Source: Mycolicibacterium poriferae
GTDB lineage: Bacteria > Actinomycetota > Actinomycetes > Mycobacteriales > Mycobacteriaceae
DNA: 64,000 bases
NCBI RefSeq assembly: GCF_010728325.1
Contig: NZ_AP022570.1
Location: forward strand, 2,108,001 to 2,172,000
Direction: 5' to 3'
Below, piece after piece: positions 39,206 through 46,677 of this stretch. Within the stretch, counting starts at the first letter, position 1. The number at the start of each line of letters is the position of its first letter. The notes under the pieces are model-generated. The model was not told the DNA's origin, ran no database searches, and worked only from the letters and a program-made list of their open reading frames with translations. The translations under genes and the position numbers were made by a program.

Positions 39206-39537
39206 GCAGCACCGAGAACCCGTCGGGCGGCGCCGACCAGCCTGATCCGCAGGACCGCTGGACCCCGCCGGTGGGGCCCGTGGATCCCGAGCATCCCGAG
39301 TGCGCCGCCGTGATCGCCGAGGTGTGGACTCTGCTCGACGGCGAGTGCACCGTCGAAACCCGCGACCGGCTGCGCCAGCACCTCGAGGAATGCCCCACCT
39401 GTCTGCGCTACTACGGCATCGAGGAGCGGGTGAAGAAGCTGATCGCCATCAAGTGCAGCGGGGAGCGCGCCCCCGACAGCCTGCGCGAGCGGTTACGGCT
39501 CGAGATCAGCCGCACCACGATCATCCGCCGGGGCTGA
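39202..39537 (+). CDS. rshA: Anti-sigma factor RshA
   Basis: RshA binds SigH under reducing conditions and lets go on oxidation. The 111-residue protein has the zinc-binding HxxxCxxC motif as H60-LEE-C64-PT-C67. A Pro/Asp-rich N-terminal stretch precedes the conserved [16 protein letters not shown]. The ATG overlaps the sigH stop, giving coupled and roughly balanced synthesis. Confidence 0.95.
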   Translation: MSSTENPSGGADQPDPQDRWTPPVGPVDPEHPECAAVIAEVWTLLDGECTVETRDRLRQHLEECPTCLRYYGIEERVKKLIAIKCSGERAPDSLRERLRLEISRTTIIRRG

Positions 39538-39548
39538 GCGCCGCACAG

Positions 39549-39608
39549 CAGCCCCTGGCCACGACTCGCAGCCCCTGGCGACGACTCGCAGCCCCTGGCT
39601 GCCGCTGG
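39549..39608 (+). repeat. 20-bp tandem repeat (3 copies) after rshA
   Basis: CAGCCCCTGG followed by ten bases is repeated at 39549, 39569 and 39589. The first two units differ at one base; the third diverges in its second half. It begins 12 bases after the rshA stop. Confidence 0.85.
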
Positions 39609-39650
39609 CAGGCGGTCCGCGAACGACACGCAGCCGCCCCCCGCAACGAC

Positions 39651-39683
39651 AACCGCCCGGCCTCTGACGAGGACCGGGCGGTT
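39651..39683 (-). terminator. Hairpin terminator for the bL37 gene
   Basis: AACCGCCCGG (39651-39660) pairs with CCGGGCGGTT (39674-39683) around a 13-base loop. It lies 15 bases beyond the stop of the minus-strand bL37 gene and, read from the other side, beyond rshA. It can act in both directions. Confidence 0.75.
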
Positions 39684-39697
39684 TGTTGCTGGCGGAG

Positions 39698-39790
39698 TCA
39701 GCGCACTGACTTCGATCCGGCGTTGGGGCGCTTGCCGTGGTTGGCTTTGCTGTGCTTGCGGTCGCGCTTCTTCCGGCCTCGCTTGGCCAT
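39698..39790 (-). CDS. Ribosomal protein bL37 (30 aa)
   Basis: A minus-strand ATG at 39790, six bases after a perfect GGAGGT, encodes MAKRGRKKRDRKHSKANHGK and ten more residues (RPNAGSKSVR). The very basic sequence matches bL37, the actinobacteria-specific small subunit of the 50S particle seen in mycobacterial ribosome structures. The mycobacterial protein is usually 24 residues, so this copy has a six-residue C-terminal extension. It lies antisense between rshA and the biotinyl protein and has its own terminator. Confidence 0.92.
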   Translation of the reverse strand: MAKRGRKKRDRKHSKANHGKRPNAGSKSVR

Positions 39791-39935
39791 GATGTACCTC
39801 CGAATGGCTCTGTCGTGGGTGCCCGTCGTTCGGGCGTTGTCTGCGATTGTCTCACGTGCCGGTTGATGCTCTGTCCACCCTGTCGTGTGGTTCGATAGAC
39901 GCGTTCAGGCACAGCGGTGAGTGAGTGGGGTGAAG

Positions 39936-40151
39936 ATGGCCGAGGATGTTCGCGCCGAGATCGTGGCCAGTGTGCTCGAGGTCGTGGTCAGCGAGGGCGA
40001 TCAGATCGGTGAAGGCGACACCTTGGTGCTGCTGGAGTCGATGAAGATGGAGATCCCGGTGCTCGCCGAGGTCGCCGGCACCATCAGCAAGGTCAGCGTC
40101 GCGGTCGGTGACGTGATCCAGGCCGGCGACCTGATCGCGGTCATCAGCTAG
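39936..40151 (+). CDS. Biotinylated/biotinyl-domain protein TB7.3 (Rv3221c homologue)
   Basis: The 71-residue protein is a stand-alone biotinyl (BCCP-like) domain with the biotinylation motif ESMKME (lysine near residue 37) and the beta-hammerhead pattern GTISKVSVAVGDVIQAGDLIAVI. Length equals M. tuberculosis Rv3221c. The ATG at 39936 gives the conserved MAEDVRAEIVASV. It sits six bases before pdtaS, an arrangement kept across mycobacteria. Partner carboxylase subunits are not nearby. Confidence 0.94.
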   Translation: MAEDVRAEIVASVLEVVVSEGDQIGEGDTLVLLESMKMEIPVLAEVAGTISKVSVAVGDVIQAGDLIAVIS

Positions 40152-40157
40152 CGCTGC

Positions 40158-41654
40158 ATGTCGACCCTCGGTGACCTGCTCGCCGAGCACACCGTGCTGC
40201 CCGGAAACGCGGTCGATCACCTGCACGCCGTCGTCGGGGAGTGGCAGCTGCTGGCCGACCTGTCGTTCGCCGACTACCTGATGTGGGTCCGCCGCGACGA
40301 CGGCATGCTGGTCTGCGTGGCCCAGGTGCGGCCCAACACCGCGCCGACGGTGCTGCTCGCCGACTCGGTGGGCACAGTGGCCGAGCCCGAGGACCTCCCG
40401 ATCGTCGCCGCGGCGTTCGACTCGGGCACCATCGGCGCCTCCGCCGTGCAGGGCGGTGACGGCACGCCCGGGATTCGGGTCGAGGCGGTGCCGGTGCGCT
40501 ACCAGAGCGACGTCGTGGCGGCGCTGACCCACCAGACCTCGCTGGCGCCGCGTCAGGCCAGCCCGCTGGAGACGGCGTACGGGGCCTGTGCGGTCGACCT
40601 GCTGCACATGCTGTCGGAAGGCACGTTCCCCAACGTGGGCGACCTGGCGATGTCGCGGTCCAGCCCGCGCGCCGGGGACGGCTTCATCCGACTCGACGAG
40701 ACCGGCGTGGTGACGTTCGCCAGCCCGAACGCGATCTCCGCGTATCACCGCATGGGGTTGACCGCCGAGCTGGAAGGCCACAACCTCGTCAGCGTCACCA
40801 GACCGTTGATCTCCGACCCGTTCGAAGCCCAGGAGCTGGCCAACCACGTCCGCGACTCGCTGACCGGCGGTTCGAGCATGCGCATGGAGGTCGACGCGGG
40901 TGGGGCCGCCGTGCTGCTGCGCACGCTGCCGCTGGTGGTGCACGGCGCCGGGGTGGGCGCGGCAGTGCTGATCCGCGACGTCACCGAGGTCAAACGCCGC
41001 GACCGCGCGCTGCTGTCCAAGGATGCGACGATCCGCGAGATCCATCACCGCGTCAAGAACAACCTGCAGACCGTGGCCGCGCTGTTGCGCCTACAGGCCC
41101 GCCGCACCAGCAACCCAGAGGGTCGAGAGGCGCTCATCGAGTCGGTTCGGCGGGTGTCGTCGATCGCGCTCGTGCACGATGCGTTGTCCATGTCGGTCGA
41201 CGAAGAGGTCAACCTCGACGAGGTCATCGACCGGATCCTGCCGATCATGAACGACGTCGCGACGCCCGACATCTCCAACGCCCCGGTGCGGATCAACCGG
41301 GTGGGGGAGCTGGGCGTGCTGGACGCCGACCGCGCCACCGCGCTGGTCATGGTCATCACCGAGCTGGTGCAGAACGCCATCGAGCACGCCTTCGACAGTG
41401 CCGCCCCACAGGGCTGCGTGACGATCCGCGCCGAACGCTCGGCGCGCTGGCTCGACGTCGTCGTCAACGACGACGGGCGGGGCCTGCCCGAAGGGTTCAG
41501 CCTGGAGAAGTCCGACCGGCTCGGTCTGCAGATCGTGCGCACCCTGGTGGCGGCGGAACTCGACGGCTCGCTGGGTATGCACGCGGCCTCCGGCGGCGGC
41601 ACCGATGTCGTGCTGCGGGTGCCCTTGGGCCGCCGGTTGCGCGGCGCGCAATAG
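40158..41654 (+). CDS. pdtaS: Cytosolic sensor histidine kinase PdtaS
   Basis: PdtaS phosphorylates the antiterminator-type regulator PdtaR. The 498-residue soluble kinase (M. tuberculosis 501) has an N-terminal GAF domain, a PAS domain (about 165-275), a HisKA_2 dimerisation domain with EIHHRVKNNLQT (phospho-acceptor at H296/H297) and a HATPase_c domain (ELVQNAIEHAF, NDDGRGLPEGF, LGLQIVRTLV). There is no membrane segment. It is probably co-transcribed with the biotinyl protein. A strong hairpin follows at 41724. Confidence 0.95.
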   Translation: MSTLGDLLAEHTVLPGNAVDHLHAVVGEWQLLADLSFADYLMWVRRDDGMLVCVAQVRPNTAPTVLLADSVGTVAEPEDLPIVAAAFDSGTIGASAVQGGDGTPGIRVEAVPVRYQSDVVAALTHQTSLAPRQASPLETAYGACAVDLLHMLSEGTFPNVGDLAMSRSSPRAGDGFIRLDETGVVTFASPNAISAYHRMGLTAELEGHNLVSVTRPLISDPFEAQELANHVRDSLTGGSSMRMEVDAGGAAVLLRTLPLVVHGAGVGAAVLIRDVTEVKRRDRALLSKDATIREIHHRVKNNLQTVAALLRLQARRTSNPEGREALIESVRRVSSIALVHDALSMSVDEEVNLDEVIDRILPIMNDVATPDISNAPVRINRVGELGVLDADRATALVMVITELVQNAIEHAFDSAAPQGCVTIRAERSARWLDVVVNDDGRGLPEGFSLEKSDRLGLQIVRTLVAAELDGSLGMHAASGGGTDVVLRVPLGRRLRGAQ

Positions 41655-41723
41655 TGACGCGTGCAACAACGGAATTCTGCGCAATTGCTGTGCAATTCGC
41701 GCAGTAATTCATTTCACATAGTT

Positions 41724-41749
41724 ACGGCCCCGACTTTCGTCGGGGCCGT
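41724..41749. terminator. Bidirectional hairpin between pdtaS and whiB1
   Basis: ACGGCCCCGA (41724-41733) pairs with TCGGGGCCGT (41740-41749) around six bases. It separates the converging pdtaS and whiB1 genes. This 10-bp GC-rich stem has no U-tract. Confidence 0.85.
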
Positions 41750-41772
41750 CGCTCGATGTGCGGGGGAGTCGA

Positions 41773-42027
41773 TCAGACCCCGGTGCGAGCCTTCGTGCGG
41801 GCATTGCGACGCTTGAGCGCGCGACGCTCGTCCTCGCTCATGCCGCCCCACACGCCGGCGTCCTGACCGGACTCCAATGCCCAGCTCAGGCACTCCGCGG
41901 TGACAGGGCAACGTGCGCAGACGAGCTTCGCGTCAGCGATCTGAGCGAGCGCCGGACCGCTGTTCCCGACCGGGAAGAACAGTTCGGGATCCTCGTCGCG
42001 ACACACCGCCTTGTGGCGCCAATCCAT
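41773..42027 (-). CDS. whiB1: Iron-sulfur transcription factor WhiB1
   Basis: WhiB1 carries a nitric-oxide-sensitive [4Fe-4S] cluster and binds the primary sigma factor region 4; it is essential in M. tuberculosis. The 84-residue protein has cluster ligands C9, C37, C40 and C46, the GVWGG turn, and a basic C-terminus (RRALKRRNARTKART) for DNA binding. Length and sequence match M. tuberculosis WhiB1. The 289-bp region upstream (42028-42316) holds no other gene and contains the candidate promoter and Crp site. Confidence 0.97.
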   Translation of the reverse strand: MDWRHKAVCRDEDPELFFPVGNSGPALAQIADAKLVCARCPVTAECLSWALESGQDAGVWGGMSEDERRALKRRNARTKARTGV

Positions 42028-42263
42028 GAGTCATACTCCTTGTCTTGTGCGCAGCAATACGCACGAGCTTTACTTCGGCTGTTAACGCAAGCGCACCAAA
42101 TGTTTCTGCGCTGTTGCATCCGATGCTTTCACAGGCTGAACAGATGTCAATAGCAGTTCGTTAACACGTGGGCAATGTCACTGCCTGCCTCTGCCACCGC
42201 CCCGTTACCGGATGGCTAACACGTTTGTACTACTCTTAAACAACCTGCGCCCTGAATTCCCAC

Positions 42264-42279
42264 TGTGAGCTAGCTCAAC
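42264..42279 (-). promoter_or_regulatory. Crp/cAMP-receptor-like site upstream of whiB1
   Basis: TGTGAGCTAGCTCAAC matches the Crp consensus TGTGA-N6-TCACA in one full half and three bases of the other. It sits about 240 bp before the whiB1 start. A possible -10 (TAGTAC, read on the minus strand at 42228-42233) lies about 40 bp away. whiB1 is Crp-controlled in M. tuberculosis, so the location fits. Confidence 0.45.
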
Positions 42280-42316
42280 GTCGGCATCAGGGCAGTTCAG
42301 ACAGGGTTTCCGCGAC

Positions 42317-43273
42317 CTATTTCGGCGGCGCGACCGGCGGGGCGACCACGGCGAGCGCATCCGGAACCGCGGTGAACCGCATCGAATCCCGCGCGCCGAC
42401 GAAATCCCCATCGATCTGACAGGCCACCGGCGTGTCACTGGTCACCTTCAGCCACGGCAGGTTGTCGTCGCGGATCAGATGCTTCGCCGTCAGCCGCGGC
42501 TTGCGGGCCAGCATCTGGCGCACCAGCCGCAAGTTCGACCACACGTTCATGCTGGTGATGGCGAACACGCCCAGACCCGTCTCGAACGTCGTGTCCGGGT
42601 TCGTCCACACCGGACGGCTGTTGGCGTAGGTCCACGGACTGGAGTTCGACACGAACGCGAAATGCACGCCCGAGATCGGCTCGGCGTCCGGTAGCTCGAC
42701 CGTCAGCTGCGGCTCGCGCCGCGCGCTGGCCAGCATCTCGCGGACCGCGACCCGGATGTAGCGCGACGCGGTGACCTTGCGGCCCTTCGCCCGCTGGGCT
42801 TCCACCGCAGCCACCACGTCCCCGTCCACGCCCATGCCGGCGGTGAACACCGCCCAGCGCTCGCCGCAGTCCATCAGCCCGATCCGGCGCCACGCCTGCC
42901 CACGCCGGTAGTCGCCGAGCAGATCGACCAGCTGATTGGTGGCCTCGATGGGGTCGGGGCTGATGCCCAGGGCGCGGGCGAACACATTGGCCGACCCGCC
43001 CGGCACGACGCCGACGGCCGGGCCGCCCGCACCGGGGACGAGCGCGCTGCGGATGCCGTTGACCACCTCGTTCACCGTGCCGTCGCCGCCGTGCACGATC
43101 AGCACGTCGACCGCGTCGGCGGTGGCCTGCTGCGCGATCTCGATCGCGTGGCCGCGGTGGTCGGTGTGGGCGACGGTCACCTGTACCCGGCTTTCCAGCG
43201 CATGGGCCAGAAGATCCCGGCCTGCCGCCGTGGTCGAGGTCGCATTGGGGTTCACGATCAGCACGGCACGCAC
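42317..43273 (-). CDS. Diacylglycerol kinase-family lipid kinase (Rv3218 homologue)
   Basis: The 318-residue protein has the lipid/diacylglycerol kinase catalytic domain: VLIVNPNATS at the N-terminus, nucleotide motif VHGGDGTVNEVVNGI (about residues 63-77) and VPGGSANVFARALG. The C-terminal domain ends in the CQIDGDFVG lipid-kinase motif. It probably phosphorylates diacylglycerol or a related lipid in the cytoplasmic membrane. The GTG at 43273 (VRAVLIVNP) is preferred; 43312 is the furthest alternative. Confidence 0.9.
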   Translation of the reverse strand: MRAVLIVNPNATSTTAAGRDLLAHALESRVQVTVAHTDHRGHAIEIAQQATADAVDVLIVHGGDGTVNEVVNGIRSALVPGAGGPAVGVVPGGSANVFARALGISPDPIEATNQLVDLLGDYRRGQAWRRIGLMDCGERWAVFTAGMGVDGDVVAAVEAQRAKGRKVTASRYIRVAVREMLASARREPQLTVELPDAEPISGVHFAFVSNSSPWTYANSRPVWTNPDTTFETGLGVFAITSMNVWSNLRLVRQMLARKPRLTAKHLIRDDNLPWLKVTSDTPVACQIDGDFVGARDSMRFTAVPDALAVVAPPVAPPK

Positions 43274-43345
43274 GATGGGCCAGCCTAACCGGGCCGGGTG
43301 ACCGGGGGTCAACGGGCGATACCGCCGTTCGGTGGCCGGTCGGCC

Positions 43346-43371
43346 GACACATCAGCACAATGGCATGTGTC
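43346..43371. promoter_or_regulatory. Inverted repeat upstream of the metallothionein gene
   Basis: GACACAT (43346-43352) and ATGTGTC (43365-43371) form a perfect 7-bp inverted repeat with a 12-bp spacer, 28 bp before the mymT start. It does not match the RicR copper operator TACCC-N5-GGGTA. A different regulator, or none, may bind. Confidence 0.35.
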
Positions 43372-43399
43372 CGCTGACAGCGAGTGAACGGAGTGACAG

Positions 43400-43549
43400 A
43401 TGGCCGTGGTTGCCGAGGGCACCGTGCTGACCTGCGCGCACGACGGGTGCGGGTGCCGGGTGCTGATTCAGTCCGAATGCCACTGCGAGGGCTCCGACCA
43501 GTCCTACAGGTGCGCCTGCGGGACGGAGATGGTGCCGGTCAGCGAGTAG
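43400..43549 (+). CDS. mymT: MymT-type copper metallothionein (49 aa)
   Basis: This short gene encodes 49 residues with seven cysteines (C12, C17, C19, C27, C29, C38, C40) in CxHxGCGC, CHC and CAC groups. The pattern GTVLTCAHDGCGCRVLI ... CHCEGSDQSYRCACG closely follows M. tuberculosis MymT, which binds up to six Cu(I) ions and protects against copper. In M. tuberculosis mymT lies elsewhere (Rv0186A). The ATG at 43400 has only a modest upstream GGAG. It is followed after 57 bp by aroQ. Confidence 0.88.
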   Translation: MAVVAEGTVLTCAHDGCGCRVLIQSECHCEGSDQSYRCACGTEMVPVSE

Positions 43550-43606
43550 CCGAGAAGCTCGGCCGCTGCGGGTCCTGACCGCGGCCGGCGCCGGTACCGT
43601 ACAACG

Positions 43607-44050
43607 GTGACCGAACGTCGACTGCTGCTCGTCAACGGGCCGAACCTGAACCTGCTGGGCACCCGCCAGCCTGAGGTGTACGGCACCACCACGCTGGCCC
43701 AGATCGAAGCCCGCGTCACGGAGGTCGCCGCGCAGGCGGGGCTGCAGGTCCGCACCGTCCAGAGCAACCACGAAGGTGTGCTCGTCGACGCCATCCACGC
43801 CGCGGCCGGCGACTGTGCGGCCATCGTCATCAACCCCGCCGCCTACAGCCACACCTCGGTGGCCATCGCCGATGCGTTGCGTTCGGTCGGGCTGCCGGTG
43901 GCCGAGGTGCATCTGAGCAACATCCACGCCCGCGAGCAGTTCCGCCACCACTCCTACGTCTCGGCGGTCGCGGAGATGGTGGTGGCCGGCGCCGGTCCGC
44001 TCGGCTACGAAATGGCGGTGCAGTACCTGGCCGAGCGGCTCGCGCGGTGA
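43607..44050 (+). CDS. aroQ: Type II 3-dehydroquinate dehydratase
   Basis: The enzyme interconverts 3-dehydroquinate and 3-dehydroshikimate. The 147-residue length and motifs are those of the dodecameric type II family: NGPNLNLLGTRQPEVYG (with catalytic Tyr), NPAAYSHTSVAIADAL and VHLSNIHAREQFRHHS (catalytic His and substrate contacts). M. tuberculosis has its single aroQ/aroD in the aroB-aroK cluster. This copy therefore may be a second one, perhaps for quinate use; that is inference. The stop overlaps the next start (GTGA). Confidence 0.93.
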   Translation: MTERRLLLVNGPNLNLLGTRQPEVYGTTTLAQIEARVTEVAAQAGLQVRTVQSNHEGVLVDAIHAAAGDCAAIVINPAAYSHTSVAIADALRSVGLPVAEVHLSNIHAREQFRHHSYVSAVAEMVVAGAGPLGYEMAVQYLAERLAR

Positions 44051-44460
44051 TGCCGCGCGCGCTGCGGGTCGCCGGGGTGATCGCGGCGCTCGAGGGGACG
44101 CTCGGACTGGTGATGGCCGTGGTGCTCGTCGTGCGCGAAGCCGGAGGCCATCACGAGGCCGCGATCAGCGGCTACGGCACCGCCGCCTGGTTCGCGGTGA
44201 TGGGTGGCGCGGTGGCGGCCGCTGGGTGGGCGCTGTGGAACGGGCGCAGGTGGGGCCGCGGCATCGCCGTGTTCGCCAACCTGCTGCTGCTCGGCGTCGC
44301 CTGGTACGTCTTCACCTCCGGTCAGCTGCGCTACGCCGTGGCGGTCGGCGTCGTGGCGATCGCGGTGCTGGCGCTGCTGTTCAGCCCCGCCGTGCTGGGA
44401 TGGCTGGCTCAGCCGGACTCGGCGGCCAACGCCGACAAGCGGGGTCCGGACACCCGGTAG
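44047..44460 (+). CDS. Four-helix membrane protein (Rv3217c homologue)
   Basis: The 137-residue protein has four hydrophobic segments (about 8-28, 45-62, 72-89, 95-117) and a short polar tail. It matches the small integral membrane protein Rv3217c in size and position. Function is unknown. Its start overlaps the aroQ stop. Its 3' end overlaps the convergent acetyltransferase gene by 52 bp. Confidence 0.85.
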   Translation: MMPRALRVAGVIAALEGTLGLVMAVVLVVREAGGHHEAAISGYGTAAWFAVMGGAVAAAGWALWNGRRWGRGIAVFANLLLLGVAWYVFTSGQLRYAVAVGVVAIAVLALLFSPAVLGWLAQPDSAANADKRGPDTR

Positions 44461-44894
44461 GTGATCCATTCGCTCTGCGGGGCGCCGCCCACCCCGTCGT
44501 ACAGCGCGATCGCGTTGACGTTCCAGTCCAGCACCGCCCAGCTCAGCCGCGTGTAGCCGTTGTCGACACAGGTCCGCGCCAACGTGGCCAACAGCTTGCG
44601 GGCCAGACCGCGGCGGCGGAACTGTGGCCGCACGAACAGGTCCTCGAGGTAGATGCCGGGCACCCCGTCCCACGTCGAGAAGTTCAAGAACCACAACGCC
44701 GCGGCCGCGGCCTGCCCGTCGACCTCGACGAGATGTGCGTGCACCGTCGGTTGCGGCCCGAAAAGTGCCGAACCAAGCTGGGTTTCGGTCACCGTGCACT
44801 CGGACGCGGCGTGCTCGAAATCGGCCAGCTCGTGGACCATGGCGGTCAGTTCGGCCTCGTCACCCGGCCGCGCCGCGCGGATCGTCTCAGTCAC
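44409..44894 (-). CDS. GNAT-family N-acetyltransferase (Rv3216 homologue)
   Basis: The 161-residue protein has the GNAT fold: IRAARPGDEAELTAMVHELADFE at the N-terminus, the acetyl-CoA loop VRPQFRRRGLARKLL (about residues 90-105) and WNVNAIALYDGVGG. It resembles diamine/spermidine-type acetyltransferases in the family, but the substrate is unassigned. The GTG at 44894 overlaps the end of entC by eight bases, so entC and this gene form one minus-strand unit with gpm2. Confidence 0.9.
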   Translation of the reverse strand: MTETIRAARPGDEAELTAMVHELADFEHAASECTVTETQLGSALFGPQPTVHAHLVEVDGQAAAAALWFLNFSTWDGVPGIYLEDLFVRPQFRRRGLARKLLATLARTCVDNGYTRLSWAVLDWNVNAIALYDGVGGAPQSEWITYRVSGPRLSALAAESG

Positions 44895-45987
44895 CGGACA
44901 CCCCCAACGCACTCAGAATGGTTCGGAATTTCGTTGTCGTCTCGGCGAGTTCGTCGTCGGGGTCGGACTCGGCGACGATCCCGCCCCCGGAGTGGGCGAG
45001 GGCCGTACGCCGGTCGGCCGACAGCTGCGCGCACCGGATCGAGACCACCCAGCGGCCGTCGCCGCGTTGGTCACACCAGCCCACCGCGCCGGCGTAGAAA
45101 CCGCGGTCGCCCTCGAGCTGTTCGATCAGCGCGGTGGCCGGCGCGGTGGGAGACCCGCCGACCGCAGGCGTCGGGTGTAGCGCCACCGCCAGATCCAAAG
45201 CCGTGGTGGATTTTTCCCGCAGACGACCCGAGATGGGCGTGTACAGATGCCAGACCGCAGCGGTCTTCGACAGCTGAGGCTCGGGCGCGATCTGCAGGTC
45301 GGCGCACAGCGGATCGAGCGCGGCGGCCAGCGCGTCGACCACCAGCTGATGTTCGTGGCGGTTCTTCGCCGAATCGGCCAGCGCGGCCCCGCTGGCCGCG
45401 TCGTCGTCCGGATCGGGCAGCCGTGGCGCCGAACCCGCGAACGGCCGGCACAGCACCTGATCACCACGCCGGGCCACCAGCAGTTCGGGGCTGGCGCCCA
45501 CCAGCACGGTCCCGGAGAATCCCTCACCGGCCGCGGACAGGTCGACCAGATACTTCGTCGCCTGGGCGTCGGCGGCAGCCAGCGCATTGAGCACGCTGCG
45601 GGCGTCCAGCGGACCGTCGGCGCTGAGCTGCAGGGCCCGCGCCAGCACCACCTTGTGCAGCGGATTGCCGCTGTCGCGCAACTGCTCGAGCGCAGTGGCG
45701 ATTCGGGCGCGGTGCGCCTCGGCGTCGGGCACCAGTTCGGCGACCGTCACGGTGGGCAGTTCACGGTGCGGCCAGTGCGGCATCGCGTCGCTGAAACGCA
45801 CCGACTGGGGCCGGATCAGCGCCGCCGGCTTGGACGTGTCGAACGGCAATGCGCCTACCACGATCGACGCGCTGTGTGAGGCCAGTGCGGCCCGGGCGTC
45901 GCCGATCTGGCCGAACGCCGTGTGCACCCCGTCGGCGACGAGCGCACCGTCCGGGCCGGCCAGGACGAACGTGGGTTCGCGGGTCAC
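44887..45987 (-). CDS. entC: Isochorismate synthase
   Basis: EntC converts chorismate to isochorismate, for menaquinone or siderophore-type products. The 366-residue protein has the chorismate-binding domain: LHKVVLARALQL, LVGASPELLVARRGDQVLCRPFAGSAPR, KNRHEHQLVVDAL, HLYTPISGRL, LHPTPAVGGSPT and the C-terminal SGGGIVAESDPDDELAET. It matches Rv3215. The GTG at 45987 overlaps the gpm2 stop. Confidence 0.94.
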   Translation of the reverse strand: MTREPTFVLAGPDGALVADGVHTAFGQIGDARAALASHSASIVVGALPFDTSKPAALIRPQSVRFSDAMPHWPHRELPTVTVAELVPDAEAHRARIATALEQLRDSGNPLHKVVLARALQLSADGPLDARSVLNALAAADAQATKYLVDLSAAGEGFSGTVLVGASPELLVARRGDQVLCRPFAGSAPRLPDPDDDAASGAALADSAKNRHEHQLVVDALAAALDPLCADLQIAPEPQLSKTAAVWHLYTPISGRLREKSTTALDLAVALHPTPAVGGSPTAPATALIEQLEGDRGFYAGAVGWCDQRGDGRWVVSIRCAQLSADRRTALAHSGGGIVAESDPDDELAETTTKFRTILSALGVSGD

Positions 45988-46595
45988 GCCGACGTGGCCG
46001 GGTCGGGATGGCCCGTCAACCCCAGTGCGGTCAACTGGCGAACCCCGTGTTCGAAGCCGCACACGGCGATCGAGACCGCGGGCATGGCGAAGCGGATGCC
46101 CTCGTAGACGGGCTGCTCGATCCACCGGGTGATGACAGCGCGGGAGAAGTGCCCGTGGCCGACGAACACCACGTCGCGGGTTTCCAGGTGCGTAAGCGCC
46201 AGCGCGATCGCCTTGTCGGCCCGCTCACACACCTGCGCCGAGGTCTCCCCGCCCGGGCAACCGTGCGTCCACACCAGCCAGTTCGGCACCGCCTTGCGGA
46301 TCTCGACGGTCGTGGTGCCCTCGTAGTCGCCGTAATCCCATTCGCTGATCAGTGGATTGACCTCGTCGATGGTCAGGCCGGCCAACTCGGCGGTGGTCTG
46401 GGCGCGCACCCGGGGGCTGCACACCACGTAGGGATCCTGCAGCGCCATCTGGCTCAGCGTGTCGGCCGCGGCCTGGGCCTGCCCGCGGCCGTGAGGGGTC
46501 AGGTCGAGCTCGGTCCGGCTGGTGTGCTTGCCGGTCTTCGACCACTCCGTCTCGCCATGACGGAGCAGGATCAGCCGGTGCTCGGTGAGGGCCAC
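45984..46595 (-). CDS. gpm2: Histidine phosphatase-superfamily acid phosphatase (Rv3214/Gpm2)
   Basis: Although named as a phosphoglycerate mutase, Rv3214 is reported as a broad acid phosphatase. The 203-residue length equals that of Rv3214. The active-site RHGETEWS (about residues 10-17) and second histidine in VVFVGHGHFSRAV are present, with EWDYGDYEG holding the acid. The GTG at 46595 gives VALTEHRLILLRHG. It is the first gene of the gpm2-entC-acetyltransferase unit. Confidence 0.93.
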   Translation of the reverse strand: MALTEHRLILLRHGETEWSKTGKHTSRTELDLTPHGRGQAQAAADTLSQMALQDPYVVCSPRVRAQTTAELAGLTIDEVNPLISEWDYGDYEGTTTVEIRKAVPNWLVWTHGCPGGETSAQVCERADKAIALALTHLETRDVVFVGHGHFSRAVITRWIEQPVYEGIRFAMPAVSIAVCGFEHGVRQLTALGLTGHPDPATSA

Positions 46596-46677
46596 ACCGA
46601 CCGATTCTGCCGCACCCGGTGCCGCGACAGGGGTGTGCGGGTCAAACAAGATTGGGTACAGCAGGGATCATGACAGG

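Noticed and set aside
43313..43399. RicR copper operator before mymT
   Set aside because: I looked for TACCC-N5-GGGTA and found none in the spacer.
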